This document shows, piece by piece, positions 32,483 through 43,647 of a stretch of DNA of 56,130 bases; the first letter of the stretch is position 1; each line of letters begins with the position of its first letter. Under the pieces are notes generated by a model. That model was not told the origin of the DNA. It was given only the letters and a program-made list of their open reading frames with translations, and made no database searches. The position numbers and the translations under genes were made by a program. The stretch spans positions 1 to 56,130 of the forward strand of contig JAWSUE010000015.1 in assembly GCA_033549065.1 (NCBI GenBank), in the 5' to 3' direction. This stretch comes from Bacillota bacterium. Lineage in GTDB: Bacteria > Bacillota > Dethiobacteria > DTU022.

Positions 32483-35101
32483 TCAGCTCAATTCTTTCCT
32501 GACCAGTTCTTCCACCATTGCAAGTGCCTCCGGCAGAGCATCGGGGTCTTTACCGCCGGCCTGGGCCATTTCCGGTTTGCCTCCACCTCCGCCACCGACT
32601 CGTCCGGCGACCTCGCGGATGATTTTGTTGGCATGGATCCCACGTTTGACCAATTCAGCAGTTACCGAACCAACCAGGATTACTTTTCCGTCTGTAACTG
32701 CACCCAAAACAACGACAACCGAATTGAGGTTATTCTTTATCTCATCCATTATCATCCGCAGCGTTTCAATGCTGTCGGCTGTAACCGCGGCGCTTAGTAC
32801 CTTTACATCATCAACTTCTTTTACAGCGGAAATCAGTCTCTTAACTTCATAAGCTGCTATTCGCTGCTTCATATCCTGGGCAATCTTCATTACCTGCCTG
32901 TATTCTGCCAAATGTTCGTTCAGTTTCTGTTCCAGCAACTTCTCCGGTATATTCAGAGCGCTTGCTACCTTGTTGAGCATTTTTTCGCGCTCCCTGGTCT
33001 GGTAGTAGGCACTCATACCAACCAACCCTTCGATTCGCCTCAAACCTGAACCGATGCTCTCTTCTGAAATTATCTTAAAGAGACCGATTTCCCCGGTTGA
33101 AGAAACATGGGTTCCTCCACAGAGTTCCCTGGTGTAATCACCGGCCGAAACCATCCTGACCGAATTCTCTTCGTATTTATCGGTAAACAGAGCTGTGGCT
33201 CCCATTTTTTTTGCTTCCTCAAGGGTCATCATGCCCACCTGGACAGCCACATTGTCCAGGATCATTCTGTTTACCTCTTCCTCAACTTTTTGCAGGTCAT
33301 CTTCGTTAAGTGCAGCGAAGTGATTAAAATCAAATCGCAGGCGATCAGGAGCAACCAGCGAGCCTGCCTGGTTTATATGATCTCCAAGAATATTGCGCAG
33401 CGCGCGGTGCAGCAAGTGTGTTGAAGTATGACTGCGGCATATGCCGCGGCGGCGGCCACCATCAACCCTGGCAGAGACCTGAACACCCGGACTTAGTGTA
33501 CCCATTTCCACAATCCCCTGGTGAATTATCTGGCCCCAGGGGGTAAATAAAGTATTCTCTACTTTTACTATACCTGTTGCAGAGGAGATTTCACCGGTAT
33601 CCCCGATCTGCCCTCCTGCCTCTGCATAGAAGGGTGTTTTATTGAGAACGACTTCCACACTTTCACCTGTAGCTACAAGATCGGTCGGTTTTCCTTTTTT
33701 AAGCATCAGTAGAATTGTAGCGTCCTGATCCAAAGTTTCATATCCTGTAAACTCTGTCTCCAGGTTTTCTGCCGGTTTATATCTTTCATTATCACCATTT
33801 CCGATCGAAGTACGGCTCGCAGCACGGGCTCTCTCCTGCTGACCCTTAAGGTTCTGTTCAAACCCGGTCCGGTCAACCTCAAAACCTTTTTCTCCAAGAA
33901 TCTCAACCGTCAGGTCAAGTGGAAAACCGTATGTATCATATAGTTTAAAAGTTAGATCTCCGGGGAGAATCTTATCCCCGTTCTCTTTAATCTTCTCCAG
34001 GTATCCGTCGAGGATTTCCATGCCCTGGGAGAGGGTATCCTGGAATTTCTGTTCTTCCAGTTTGACAATCTGCCGGATATAATCCTCCCGATCGACCAGT
34101 TCAGGATAGGAGGTTCCCATGGTTTCGACTACCAGGGATACAGCATCGGTTAAAAAGTTACCTTCTATGCCGAGCAGTTTGCCGTGCCGGACAGCCCTTC
34201 TGAGCAGACGCCGTAGAACATAACCCCGTCCTTCATTGGAAGGGATTACCCCGTCAGCAATAAGAAATGTTGTACCACGGCTGTGCTCGGTAACTATACG
34301 CAAGGGAATTTTCTGCTCACGACGTTCGGCTGCCGCAATATTTGAAAAATGTTCAAAAAGCGGTTTTACCGTATCAATATCGTAGAGAGAATGGACACCC
34401 TGCAGGGCCATCGCAACTCGCTCAAGCCCGGCACCGGTATCTATATTTTTCTGCTTCAATTCTACCAGCTCACCTGATGCCTCACGGCTGAACTGGGTGA
34501 ATACAAGGTTCCATATTTCCAGGAATCGATCGCAATCACAGCCAACGGCACATTCCGGCCGACCACATCCCGCTTCTTTGCCTAGATCGAAATATATTTC
34601 AGAGCAGGGGCCGCAGGGGCCAAGGCCGATCTCCCAAAAGTTATCTTCCTTACCCATGCGTTTGATCCGGTCGACGGGAACACCGATATTCTCGTTCCAT
34701 ATTTTAAAGGCTTCTTCATCTTCTTCATATACACTTACCCATAGTTTTTCAACCGGAAGCCTGTAACCATTCAAAACCAGGTCCCATGCCCAGGCGATCG
34801 CTTCTTCTTTAAAATAATCGCCAAAGGAAAAATTACCGAGCATTTCAAAAAAAGTTGCATGCCGCCCTGTATGGCCGACCCTGTCGATGTCGGGCGTTCG
34901 CACACATTTTTGACAGGTCGCAACCCTGGGATGCGGTGGCTTTTTCTCCCCTGTAAAAAAAGGCTTCAGTGGTGCCATACCGGCTCCGATCAGCAGCAGG
35001 GTGGGATCATTCTGGGGTATCAGTGAAAAACTCGGCATAACAAGGTGTTCCTTGGAGCTGAAATAGTCTAGAAATAGTTCACGAATTTTGCTGGACTGCA
35101 T
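32483..35101 (-). CDS. alaS: alanyl-tRNA synthetase
   Basis: 872 aa, full length. It has the class II aminoacylation domain with PSFSLIPQNDPTLLLIGAGM and GHTGRHATFFEMLGNFSFG, a tRNA-recognition region, the editing domain with zinc-binding HTSTHLLH and CGGTH, and a C-terminal DHHA1 domain ending in a glycine-rich GGRVGGGGGGKPEMAQ motif. GGAGG lies before the ATG. No T-box leader is visible in the 79 nt upstream. It is transcribed with ireB, ruvX and mltG. Confidence 0.97.
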   Translation of the reverse strand: MQSSKIRELFLDYFSSKEHLVMPSFSLIPQNDPTLLLIGAGMAPLKPFFTGEKKPPHPRVATCQKCVRTPDIDRVGHTGRHATFFEMLGNFSFGDYFKEEAIAWAWDLVLNGYRLPVEKLWVSVYEEDEEAFKIWNENIGVPVDRIKRMGKEDNFWEIGLGPCGPCSEIYFDLGKEAGCGRPECAVGCDCDRFLEIWNLVFTQFSREASGELVELKQKNIDTGAGLERVAMALQGVHSLYDIDTVKPLFEHFSNIAAAERREQKIPLRIVTEHSRGTTFLIADGVIPSNEGRGYVLRRLLRRAVRHGKLLGIEGNFLTDAVSLVVETMGTSYPELVDREDYIRQIVKLEEQKFQDTLSQGMEILDGYLEKIKENGDKILPGDLTFKLYDTYGFPLDLTVEILGEKGFEVDRTGFEQNLKGQQERARAASRTSIGNGDNERYKPAENLETEFTGYETLDQDATILLMLKKGKPTDLVATGESVEVVLNKTPFYAEAGGQIGDTGEISSATGIVKVENTLFTPWGQIIHQGIVEMGTLSPGVQVSARVDGGRRRGICRSHTSTHLLHRALRNILGDHINQAGSLVAPDRLRFDFNHFAALNEDDLQKVEEEVNRMILDNVAVQVGMMTLEEAKKMGATALFTDKYEENSVRMVSAGDYTRELCGGTHVSSTGEIGLFKIISEESIGSGLRRIEGLVGMSAYYQTREREKMLNKVASALNIPEKLLEQKLNEHLAEYRQVMKIAQDMKQRIAAYEVKRLISAVKEVDDVKVLSAAVTADSIETLRMIMDEIKNNLNSVVVVLGAVTDGKVILVGSVTAELVKRGIHANKIIREVAGRVGGGGGGKPEMAQAGGKDPDALPEALAMVEELVRKELS

Positions 35102-35180
35102 ACTTAAACCTCCGATTTGGGTTAACGCAATTATATCTGTTTTGAGGAAACAATGTCAATCAAGGAAAGGCGCTGCCGGT

Positions 35181-35819
35181 TCATCCGGAAAATTTTTTCA
35201 GGGTACCCCGGCCGCGACAGGCTGACTCAAAACCTTCAGTAAATGTGAGGTCAGATCGGCTGGGTATGCGTGCTTTAAGCAATACCTTATCGCTATATTC
35301 AGAAGCAATTATCGTGCCTCCGGAACTCTCAACAATTCGCGTAACGGCTCCCAGATCTTCATAATTGAATTCCAGGATATAATCTGATAAAGACTCTTTT
35401 CTGGTCAGATCTGACTGCTCAAGGCTAATACGGGCACAATCGCGGTAAGCCCTGGTCAGGCCACCAATGCCAAGTTTTATACCGCCGAAATAACGGGTAC
35501 CGACAATAAGAACATCGGATATATTTTTACCCTTTAAAAATTGCAGCATTGGAGCTCCGGCAGTACCAGCCGGTTCGCCATCATCGTTAGCTCTTTCTAT
35601 TAAAGTGCTCTTCATACCAATTCTGAGAGCATAGGCATGATGGGTGGCATCGGGGTATTCATCGACTACTTCCGAAAGAAGTCTTTGGGCTTCTTCTTCT
35701 GATGAACAGGGAGCGATTTTAGCTATGAACCTGGAACCCTGCACTGTAAAGCGGGAGACTTTTTTTGTCCGGGGGCTTAAATAAAAATCATCCCCAGTTA
35801 TTTCTTCACTCATTTTCAT
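35181..35819 (-). CDS. YigZ/IMPACT family protein
   Basis: About 212 aa. The N-terminal UPF0029 domain contains HHAYALRIG and DDGEPAGTAGAPML, followed by YFGGIKLGIGGLTRAYRDCA, and a C-terminal DUF1949 ferredoxin-like domain completes it. Its function in bacteria is not settled; eukaryotic IMPACT regulates Gcn2. The start is uncertain among ATGs at 35825, 35819 and 35813, all overlapping the rarA end and lacking a clear ribosome binding site, which suggests translational coupling. Confidence 0.88.
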   Translation of the reverse strand: MKMSEEITGDDFYLSPRTKKVSRFTVQGSRFIAKIAPCSSEEEAQRLLSEVVDEYPDATHHAYALRIGMKSTLIERANDDGEPAGTAGAPMLQFLKGKNISDVLIVGTRYFGGIKLGIGGLTRAYRDCARISLEQSDLTRKESLSDYILEFNYEDLGAVTRIVESSGGTIIASEYSDKVLLKARIPSRSDLTFTEGFESACRGRGTLKKFSG

Positions 35820-37155
35820 GATCATCTTTCTTAATTTTTTTAACTCTTTTGATCTGGTCAAGGTAGCAGCGTATTTCCCGTTCTTTACCCTGATCGGTAG
35901 GTGTGTAAAATCTTCTTGCTTTCAGCTGTACGGGAAGATAGTCCTGTTCTACATAATGGCCCGGATAATCATGTGGATACCTGTAACCCTCTCCATGGCC
36001 CATTCTTTTTGCTCCCCGGTAACTGCTATCTTTTAAATGTCCTGGCACCGGCTGGTTTGCTTCATTTTCAACAACCTGCAAAGCTTCATTAATTGCCAGG
36101 TAAGCAGCATTGCTCTTGGGCGCTCCGGCAAGGTAGGTTACAGCCTGGGCCAGTGGTATTCTCCCTTCTGGTAAACCGATCATCTGGATCGCATGGGCAG
36201 CAGCTACTGCCAGGGTCAGGGCTGATGGGTCGGCATTGCCAATATCCTCGGAGGCACTGATGATCAGTCGGCGGGCAATAAAGAGCGGATCCTCACCGCC
36301 CTGAAGCATCCGGGCCATCCAGTAAAGGGCAGCATCGGGATCTGAACCGCGTATCGACTTGATCAGGGCTGACGCCAGATCGTAATGGTTATCTCCCTGG
36401 CGATCGTAGGAAAGCAGGCGCTTTTGGATTGCCTCAGCAGCAGTCTCAACAGTAATTATGAGTATACCGTCTTTTTCCTCTCCAATAAGAGTGGCCATCT
36501 CCATGACACTCAACGCTGCCCGGGCATCACCATTTGCCTTGTCGGCAATATACTCAAAAACTCCGGGGGCAATCTCCAGATTAAGTTTACCCAGGCCTCT
36601 ATCAGCATCCTTTACCGCCTGGCGCAGCAGTTCGATGATAGTGTCGTTCTGTAAAGATTCAAATACAAATAGCCTGGTTCGCGACAGCAGAGGACCGTTT
36701 AAATAGAAAAAGGGGTTTTCGGTAGTTGCTCCGATAAAGATAATGGTCCCCTGCTCGACAGCTGATAGGAGTACATCCTGTTGAGCTTTGTTAAAACGGT
36801 GAATTTCATCGATAAAGAGAATTGTCCGTTTGTTGTAAAGCGCCCAGTTATCTCTTGCCGATTCGATTATTTCACGAACATCCTTCACCCCGGCTGATAC
36901 TGCATTCAACTGAACAAACTCGGCCCTGGTAGCTGTTGCTATAATTTTCGCCAGGCTTGTTTTTCCTGTCCCAGGGGGACCGTAGAATAGAAGCGATACC
37001 AGGCGATCGGTCTCAATGATTTTACGGAGGGGCTTGTTCTCTCCCAAAATATCTTCCTGTCCGGCAAACTTCTCAAGGGTCTGCGGACGCATCCGCATTG
37101 GGAGCGGTCCTTCTTCCTTTATTTTCCTATCAAGGTTGTATTTAATGAGATCCAT
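35806..37155 (-). CDS. rarA: RarA/MgsA replication-associated recombination ATPase
   Basis: 449 aa from the ATG at 37155, giving the family-typical start MDLIKYNLDRK; a TTG eight codons upstream is unlikely. It has Walker A GPPGTGKTSLAK, Walker B DEIHRFNK, sensor GATTENP and the C-terminal tetramerisation region with SSYRGAKRMGHGEGY. It acts at stalled replication forks. It follows a strong terminator after yajC, so it starts a separate unit with yigZ. Confidence 0.95.
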   Translation of the reverse strand: MDLIKYNLDRKIKEEGPLPMRMRPQTLEKFAGQEDILGENKPLRKIIETDRLVSLLFYGPPGTGKTSLAKIIATATRAEFVQLNAVSAGVKDVREIIESARDNWALYNKRTILFIDEIHRFNKAQQDVLLSAVEQGTIIFIGATTENPFFYLNGPLLSRTRLFVFESLQNDTIIELLRQAVKDADRGLGKLNLEIAPGVFEYIADKANGDARAALSVMEMATLIGEEKDGILIITVETAAEAIQKRLLSYDRQGDNHYDLASALIKSIRGSDPDAALYWMARMLQGGEDPLFIARRLIISASEDIGNADPSALTLAVAAAHAIQMIGLPEGRIPLAQAVTYLAGAPKSNAAYLAINEALQVVENEANQPVPGHLKDSSYRGAKRMGHGEGYRYPHDYPGHYVEQDYLPVQLKARRFYTPTDQGKEREIRCYLDQIKRVKKIKKDDHENE

Positions 37156-37205
37156 CGGGTTCAGCCCTGCTTTCCGCAAAGGGAATTAAATAATACTTCT
37201 CTTTA

Positions 37206-37249
37206 GAAAAACACCCCTTTTCACACCGGATCGGTGCATAAAAGGAGTG
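37206..37249 (-). terminator. intrinsic terminator after yajC
   Basis: Long minus-strand hairpin, CACTCCTTTT paired with GAAAAGGGGTG and an inner CACCG/CGGTG stem, followed by TTTTTC. It ends the queT/yebC-ruv-queA-tgt-yajC unit. Confidence 0.88.
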
Positions 37250-37274
37250 CCTCTTCAATGCTGGCCATTAATGC

Positions 37275-38698
<1,424 letters not shown>

Positions 38699-38735
38699 TT
38701 ATCTTAAGGAACCCCTACTGTCAATTAGACTTTAG

Positions 38736-39770
38736 CTAAATTATGAGCATACAGTCTCCGAAACTGAAAAATCTGTAGCATTCTTTTACCGCATCTTCGT
38801 AAGCCCTTATCACGTGGTCGCGTCCGGCAAAGGCGCTGATCAACATGAGCAGGGTAGAACGCGGCAGATGAAAATTAGTCAGCATAGCGTCAACCAGCTG
38901 AAACTTAAAACCGGGATAGATAAATAGATCGGTCCATCCTTCCGATCTTTCCAGATTCCCGTTACTATGTGCGGCGATAGTTTCAAGCACCCGGCACACC
39001 GTCGTACCGACAGCAATGATTCGCTTTCCCTTTTCACGGGTTGTCCTGATAATATTTACCGTCGAATCGTCGATTTTGTAATATTCTCTGTGCATCACAT
39101 GTTTCCTGATATCTTCGGTCTTGACTGGTTGAAAAGTACCTGGTCCGATATGCAGGGTAATAAAAGCGGTATTAACTCCCTTGAACTGGAGAGTATTAAT
39201 CATCTCTTCGGTAAAATGAAAACCGGCTGTAGGTGCAGCGGCCGAGCCATCCCTTGTGGCATAGATAGTCTGGTACTGTTCAGGATCATCAACTTCGGCT
39301 TTTATATAAGGAGGTAGCGGTACCTTGCCCAATTTCGGCAGGATAACTGATAGCGGATCAGCGGAAGGAAAGTTGATTATACGTAGTCCGTCCGGACCAA
39401 AATCTTCGATTACTGCTTCGTATCCCAGGCCAAGTTCAATCCTGACTCCCGGCTTCAATTTTCGTCCTGGTTTGACCATAGCCATCCACTTACCACTCTT
39501 AGTGGGATGAAGCAATAAAAGTTCAACAGCTATTTCTTTTTCAGCAATAATTCCGTTTAACCTGGCCGGAATAACCCGTGTGTCATTCAGGACAAGAAGA
39601 TTATCTTCTTCAAGGTATTCAGGCAGGAGTTTAAAATGGGAATGATCGATTTCACCATTATTACGGTTCAAAACAAGCATCCGGGATTGATCCCGATCTT
39701 TTAGAGGTTTCTGAGCGATTAAATCCTGGGGCAGATAATAATCATAATAACTGAGGCTGTATTTATCCAA
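38736..39770 (-). CDS. queA: S-adenosylmethionine:tRNA ribosyltransferase-isomerase
   Basis: 344 aa, typical of QueA: YDYYLPQDLIAQKPLKDRDQSRML at the start, LNDTRVIPARL, PTAGFHFTEEM, HIGPGTFQPV and TNFHLPRSTLLMLISAF at the end. It converts preQ1 in tRNA to epoxyqueuosine. The start is TTG, with AGGTG closely upstream. Lies between DUF2905 and tgt. Confidence 0.96.
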   Translation of the reverse strand: MDKYSLSYYDYYLPQDLIAQKPLKDRDQSRMLVLNRNNGEIDHSHFKLLPEYLEEDNLLVLNDTRVIPARLNGIIAEKEIAVELLLLHPTKSGKWMAMVKPGRKLKPGVRIELGLGYEAVIEDFGPDGLRIINFPSADPLSVILPKLGKVPLPPYIKAEVDDPEQYQTIYATRDGSAAAPTAGFHFTEEMINTLQFKGVNTAFITLHIGPGTFQPVKTEDIRKHVMHREYYKIDDSTVNIIRTTREKGKRIIAVGTTVCRVLETIAAHSNGNLERSEGWTDLFIYPGFKFQLVDAMLTNFHLPRSTLLMLISAFAGRDHVIRAYEDAVKECYRFFSFGDCMLII

Positions 39771-39800
39771 GAGACACCTGCTTGATTTAAAGTGGTCGTG

Positions 39801-40019
39801 CTAACGCCTGAAAATATTTAAAAGAATGGTCAAGATTATGCTGATCAAAAGCATGGTTGCCAGGGGAAAATAAAAAGTTATGTTCTCCCGCTGGATGAAG
39901 ATATCCCCCGGTAAACGACCCAGACCTAGTCTGCTCAGTAAATAGATAACCAGACCTGTAGCAACTATTATGCCGCCACCAATGATTAGCAGTTTTCCGA
40001 TGGATTCGAGATTTGACAT
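39801..40019 (-). CDS. DUF2905 small membrane protein
   Basis: 72 aa from the ATG at 40019, with AAGGTG 6 nt upstream. Two membrane helices (about 8-29 and 48-70) flank LGRLPGDIFIQRENITFYFP, the DUF2905 signature. It is very often found between ruvB and queA in Bacillota. Function unknown. Confidence 0.92.
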   Translation of the reverse strand: MSNLESIGKLLIIGGGIIVATGLVIYLLSRLGLGRLPGDIFIQRENITFYFPLATMLLISIILTILLNIFRR

Positions 40020-40088
40020 GGGTAGCACCTTGTAATTTGCATTTTATATTATCAGAAAATATAATTAACTAATGTGTCCCCAAATTAT

Positions 40089-41111
40089 TTACCAGAGTTT
40101 TTGTTGGGGATTTTCTTTGGGTTGCAGGTTAAGATACTTGTACACTTCGCCGGTGACCATACGGCCGCGGGGAGTTCGTTTCAAAAAGCCCAGCTGCATC
40201 AGGTAAGGCTCATAGACATCTTCCAGGGTTTCCGGTTCTTCGCTGATGCAGGCGGCGAGAGTGTCCAGGCCTACAGGTCCGCCTTCGTATTTGTCGATCA
40301 AGGCAGTCAAGAGTCTTCGGTCGATTTCATCAAGACCGAGATGATCGAGCTGTAGCATCTGAAGCGCTTCATCTGCCACCGGTCCGGTTATCACATTATC
40401 GGCTTTAACCTGGGCGTAGTCCCGGACCCTTTTCAGTAAACGATTGGCCACACGCGGTGTACCGCGCGATGCCCGGGCTATCGAAGCCGCTCCCTCTTTT
40501 TCTGTAGATACATTAAGAATCCCTGCTGAACGCATGATAATCTGTTCCAGTTCTTCCGGCGAGTAGAATTCAAGCCGGTCAACAACGCCAAAACGATCGC
40601 GTAGAGGTGAAGTAAGTAAACCTGCTCTGACCGTTGCACCAATCAGGGTGAAAGGCGGGAGTTCAAGGCGAAGCGATCTAGCCCCCGGACCCTTACCGAT
40701 AATAATATCTAAGGCATTGTCTTCCATGGCCGGGTAGAGAATTTCTTCGACAGAACGACTGAGGCGGTGGATTTCATCAATAAAGAGTACATCACCGTGA
40801 CCCAGGTTGGTCAAAATGGCCGCCAGGTCTCCCGGTCTTTCAATTGCAGGTCCCGAAGTTATCCTGATGTTAACCCCCATTTCAACAGCGATGATATGTG
40901 CCAGGGTGGTTTTACCCAGTCCCGGAGGGCCGTAGAGGAGAACATGGTCGAGAGCTTCATTACGGTCAAGAGCAGCCTTAATATAGATGGCCAGTTTCTC
41001 TTTGATTTTTTCCTGCCCCACATATTCATTGAGTGACCTTGGCCTTAAACCGATCTCGATCTGGGGGTCGTCTTCAGATTGTCTTTGAGCTGATACGATC
41101 CTCTCCTGCAT
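40089..41111 (-). CDS. ruvB: Holliday junction branch-migration helicase RuvB
   Basis: 340 aa. Its motifs are Walker [12 protein letters not shown], Walker B DEIHRL, sensor GATVRAG with RDRFG, and the C-terminal winged helix ending with [12 protein letters not shown]. It forms the hexameric motor driven at RuvA-bound junctions. AAGGAG precedes the ATG. It follows ruvA by 51 nt. Confidence 0.97.
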   Translation of the reverse strand: MQERIVSAQRQSEDDPQIEIGLRPRSLNEYVGQEKIKEKLAIYIKAALDRNEALDHVLLYGPPGLGKTTLAHIIAVEMGVNIRITSGPAIERPGDLAAILTNLGHGDVLFIDEIHRLSRSVEEILYPAMEDNALDIIIGKGPGARSLRLELPPFTLIGATVRAGLLTSPLRDRFGVVDRLEFYSPEELEQIIMRSAGILNVSTEKEGAASIARASRGTPRVANRLLKRVRDYAQVKADNVITGPVADEALQMLQLDHLGLDEIDRRLLTALIDKYEGGPVGLDTLAACISEEPETLEDVYEPYLMQLGFLKRTPRGRMVTGEVYKYLNLQPKENPQQKLW

Positions 41112-41162
41112 CTATTTCTCCTTTCGATATTAAAACTTCCAAATTAGATCTTCTAATAAAAT

Positions 41163-41768
41163 TTATTTCTGTCCCATACTTTTCAGGGCGCGTTTCAGCA
41201 GCTCTTCGCGCGAAGCTTCCTTATTTTGGTCAACTGCCCTGCTTACAGCTGCTGCAGCTTCTCCCCGGGAATAGCCCAGGGCGCACAGAGCTTCAGTTAT
41301 CTCATCATAGATAGACAACCCGGCAGCCAATTCATGATCAACAGCCAGTTCCTCCGCCGAAAGAACCTTTGGCAGTTTTTCTTTAATTTCCAGAATGAGC
41401 CTTTGGGCCGCTTTGCGTCCGATACCGGGTGCCCGGCAGAGCTGGGCAATATTTTCTTCGAGAACTGCCACGTAGAGCTGGGAAACATTAAATATTCCCA
41501 AAAGGGATAGAGCCAGACGTGGTCCGAAACCGCTCACTCCCAATATCAGGTTAAATAGTTTACGCTCTTCAACTGCCCGGAATCCATATAACAGCAGTTC
41601 ATCATCTTTAACCAGCAGCCGGGTGTAAATTGTAATTTCTTTTCCGATGAATGAATGAAGATCATCGCCGGCTGGAGGCATATCAAGTGAAAATCCGATT
41701 CCTCCGATTTCCAATACTGCTTTTCCGACTGCAGCTGCAACCAATCGGCCTGTTAAAGAATCAATCAC
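41163..41768 (-). CDS. ruvA: Holliday junction branch-migration protein RuvA
   Basis: 201 aa: an N-terminal OB-fold (IDSLTGRLV), tandem helix-hairpin-helix motifs (SGFGPRLAL, PGIGRKAAQRLILEIK) and the RuvB-binding C-terminal three-helix domain (ALCALGYSRGEA). The GTG start overlaps the ruvC stop, with GGAGG 9 nt upstream. Confidence 0.96.
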   Translation of the reverse strand: MIDSLTGRLVAAAVGKAVLEIGGIGFSLDMPPAGDDLHSFIGKEITIYTRLLVKDDELLLYGFRAVEERKLFNLILGVSGFGPRLALSLLGIFNVSQLYVAVLEENIAQLCRAPGIGRKAAQRLILEIKEKLPKVLSAEELAVDHELAAGLSIYDEITEALCALGYSRGEAAAAVSRAVDQNKEASREELLKRALKSMGQK

Positions 41769-42268
41769 TGTTGGTTTCCTCCCTTTACCGCTTCCCGCCA
41801 GCGGTGGCTCTGCAGATGACAGAGGGCTACTGCCATTGCATCCGCTTCATCGTCTACTGCTGGTATCTTCTTAAGCCTCAGCAGCATCTGAACCATTCGC
41901 TGGACCTGGTTTTTTTCTGCTTTACCATATCCGGCCACAGCCTGTTTAACCTGTAAAGGTGTATATTCATATACTGCCAGGCTGCAGCGCGCTGCAGCGA
42001 GAATAATCACCCCGCGGGCTTCACCCACCTGAAATGCTGTGCGGACATTTTTACTGAAAAATATTTTTTCAATAGCCAGCGCTACAGGTCTATGGTGATC
42101 GACCAGAGCGCAAATCTGATCGAAAATTGACTGAAGCCTCATCGATGATTCGAGGTCTTTACTGGTCCGGATACATCCTGATTCAAGGCAGTAATAATCA
42201 CTGCCTCTTTCTTCAATTATGCCGTATCCCGTTATCGCTATTCCGGGATCTATTCCGATTATTCGCAT
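41765..42268 (-). CDS. ruvC: Holliday junction resolvase RuvC
   Basis: 167 aa. The four acidic catalytic residues are visible in GIDPGIAITGYG, ALAIEKIFFSKN and DDEADAMAVAL. It cuts four-way junctions symmetrically. The ATG at 42268 is preferred over the adjacent ATG at 42271. It overlaps ruvA by 4 nt and follows yebC. Confidence 0.95.
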   Translation of the reverse strand: MRIIGIDPGIAITGYGIIEERGSDYYCLESGCIRTSKDLESSMRLQSIFDQICALVDHHRPVALAIEKIFFSKNVRTAFQVGEARGVIILAAARCSLAVYEYTPLQVKQAVAGYGKAEKNQVQRMVQMLLRLKKIPAVDDEADAMAVALCHLQSHRWREAVKGGNQQ

Positions 42269-42299
42269 CATTTCACCCTGACCTTCCTCTTACCGATGA

Positions 42300-43055
42300 T
42301 TACAGGCTGGCCATCAGTTCTTCAGGAATGTCAAAATTGGCATAAACATTCTGGACATCATCATGTTCATCGAGCGCTTCCATCAATTTTAAAATCCGGG
42401 CTGCCATATCAGCATCGGTAATATCGATAGAATTGCTGGGCAGCATGGTCACTTCAGATGAAGCAATGGCAATACCCTCGTCTTCAAGCTGCTGCTTCAC
42501 TGCTTCGAATTTCTCAATTTCGGTAATAATGCTGTATGTGCCATCCGATTCAACTTTTACATCATCGGCTCCCGCTTCAAGAGCAATGAGCATCATATCA
42601 TCTTCGTCGATGGAGAGTTCATTCTTGTCTACCACGATCAAACCTTTCCGGTTAAACATCCAGGAGACACAGCCCGACTCACCCAGACTGCCACCGTGTC
42701 GGGAAAAGATATGCCTTATTTCTGCTACGGTTCGGTTACGGTTGTCGGTCATCGCCTCCAATAATACGGCAACACCGCCTGCAGCATATCCTTCGTAATT
42801 TGACTGTTCGTAGCTGGCTCCGTCCCCGCCTCCGACGCCTTTTTGGATCGCTCGCTGAATATTATCACTGGGCATATTATTTTCCCGGGCTTTCTGCACC
42901 GCCAGCCTCAGCCGGAAATTGGCATTGATATCTTCACCGCCCTCGCGGGCCGCAACAGCTATCTCTCTGGCCAGTTTTGTAAATATCTTTCCCTTTTGTG
43001 CATCAACCCGCGCTTTGCGGTGTTTTGTATTGGCCCACTTCGAATGACCGGCCAT
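42300..43055 (-). CDS. YebC/PmpR family protein
   Basis: 251 aa from the ATG at 43055 (AGGAG 8 nt upstream), giving [27 protein letters not shown], the family hallmark. Members are described both as transcription regulators and as translation factors at polyproline stalls. It starts the ruvCAB cluster, 18 nt after queT. Confidence 0.96.
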   Translation of the reverse strand: MAGHSKWANTKHRKARVDAQKGKIFTKLAREIAVAAREGGEDINANFRLRLAVQKARENNMPSDNIQRAIQKGVGGGDGASYEQSNYEGYAAGGVAVLLEAMTDNRNRTVAEIRHIFSRHGGSLGESGCVSWMFNRKGLIVVDKNELSIDEDDMMLIALEAGADDVKVESDGTYSIITEIEKFEAVKQQLEDEGIAIASSEVTMLPSNSIDITDADMAARILKLMEALDEHDDVQNVYANFDIPEELMASL

Positions 43056-43073
43056 CGATATCACTCCTATCTT

Positions 43074-43550
43074 TTATACGAAAATATCTCTTCTCTTTTC
43101 CAGAATCAGTAAAAGCGGTAAACCGAGTCCGTAACAGGCTACCAGCTGCCCGGCCCCGACCCATGCTGCAGTTAAGTAAAACGGTAATTCGAGCACCAGG
43201 TGCAGCACCATACCAACTACGACAGCATTTATAAGCACCGGGGGAAGGGGTACAAGGTATTTGTTGCTGATTTTAGATACCAGGTATGCCGAAATTAAAG
43301 TTGCCAGACTGCCGAAGACGATATCAAAAATCCCGTAACCGCCAAATATATTGGCTATTACACATCCTACGAATAAGCCGGGTATGGCTGCCGGCGTAAA
43401 AAAGGGCAGGACCATCAACATCTCCGCTATCCTGACCTGAATCATCCCGTAACTGATCGGTGCAAATATAAGGGTGAGCAAGGCATAGATAGCGCCGATC
43501 ATCGCTGCCCTGATCCAAAAGACTGTCTTTTTATTCCTGTAAAAGAGCAT
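43074..43550 (-). CDS. queT: QueT family queuosine precursor transporter
   Basis: 158 aa with five or six membrane helices and QVRIAEMLMVLPFFTPAAIPGLFVGCVIANIFGGYGIFDIVFGSLAT, the QueT signature of an ECF-type substrate-binding membrane subunit. It imports preQ1 or preQ0. The preQ1-I riboswitch in its leader supports the function. The downstream yebC follows after 18 nt, so read-through into ruvCAB-queA-tgt is possible. Confidence 0.92.
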   Translation of the reverse strand: MLFYRNKKTVFWIRAAMIGAIYALLTLIFAPISYGMIQVRIAEMLMVLPFFTPAAIPGLFVGCVIANIFGGYGIFDIVFGSLATLISAYLVSKISNKYLVPLPPVLINAVVVGMVLHLVLELPFYLTAAWVGAGQLVACYGLGLPLLLILEKRRDIFV

Positions 43551-43560
43551 ATAAGTTCAT

Positions 43561-43598
43561 TCCTTGTTTTTTTTATTGCAGGGTGTCTGCGACCTGCC
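43561..43598 (-). promoter_or_regulatory. preQ1-I riboswitch before queT
   Basis: Minus strand: P1 GCAGG/CCTGC, loop TCGCAGACAC and an A-rich tail AATAAAAAAAACAAGGA, the H-type pseudoknot pattern of preQ1-I. The tail contains AAGGA, the queT ribosome binding site, so ligand binding should hide it and lower translation. Confidence 0.88.
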
Positions 43599-43604
43599 TT
43601 ATCT

Positions 43605-43632
43605 ATTATACATTTAATGGTAAACAAAGCAA
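43605..43632 (-). promoter_or_regulatory. promoter of the preQ1 riboswitch leader
   Basis: Minus strand TTGCTT, 16 nt spacer, TATAAT preceded by TG, ending a few nt before the aptamer. The -10 is strong, the -35 only fair. Confidence 0.65.
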
Positions 43633-43647
43633 AGTGTTAAAGTATAA

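Noticed and set aside
32483-35180. T-box leader upstream of alaS
   Set aside because: Only 79 nt separate alaS from the next gene and no T-box sequence (TGGNACC-like) is visible.
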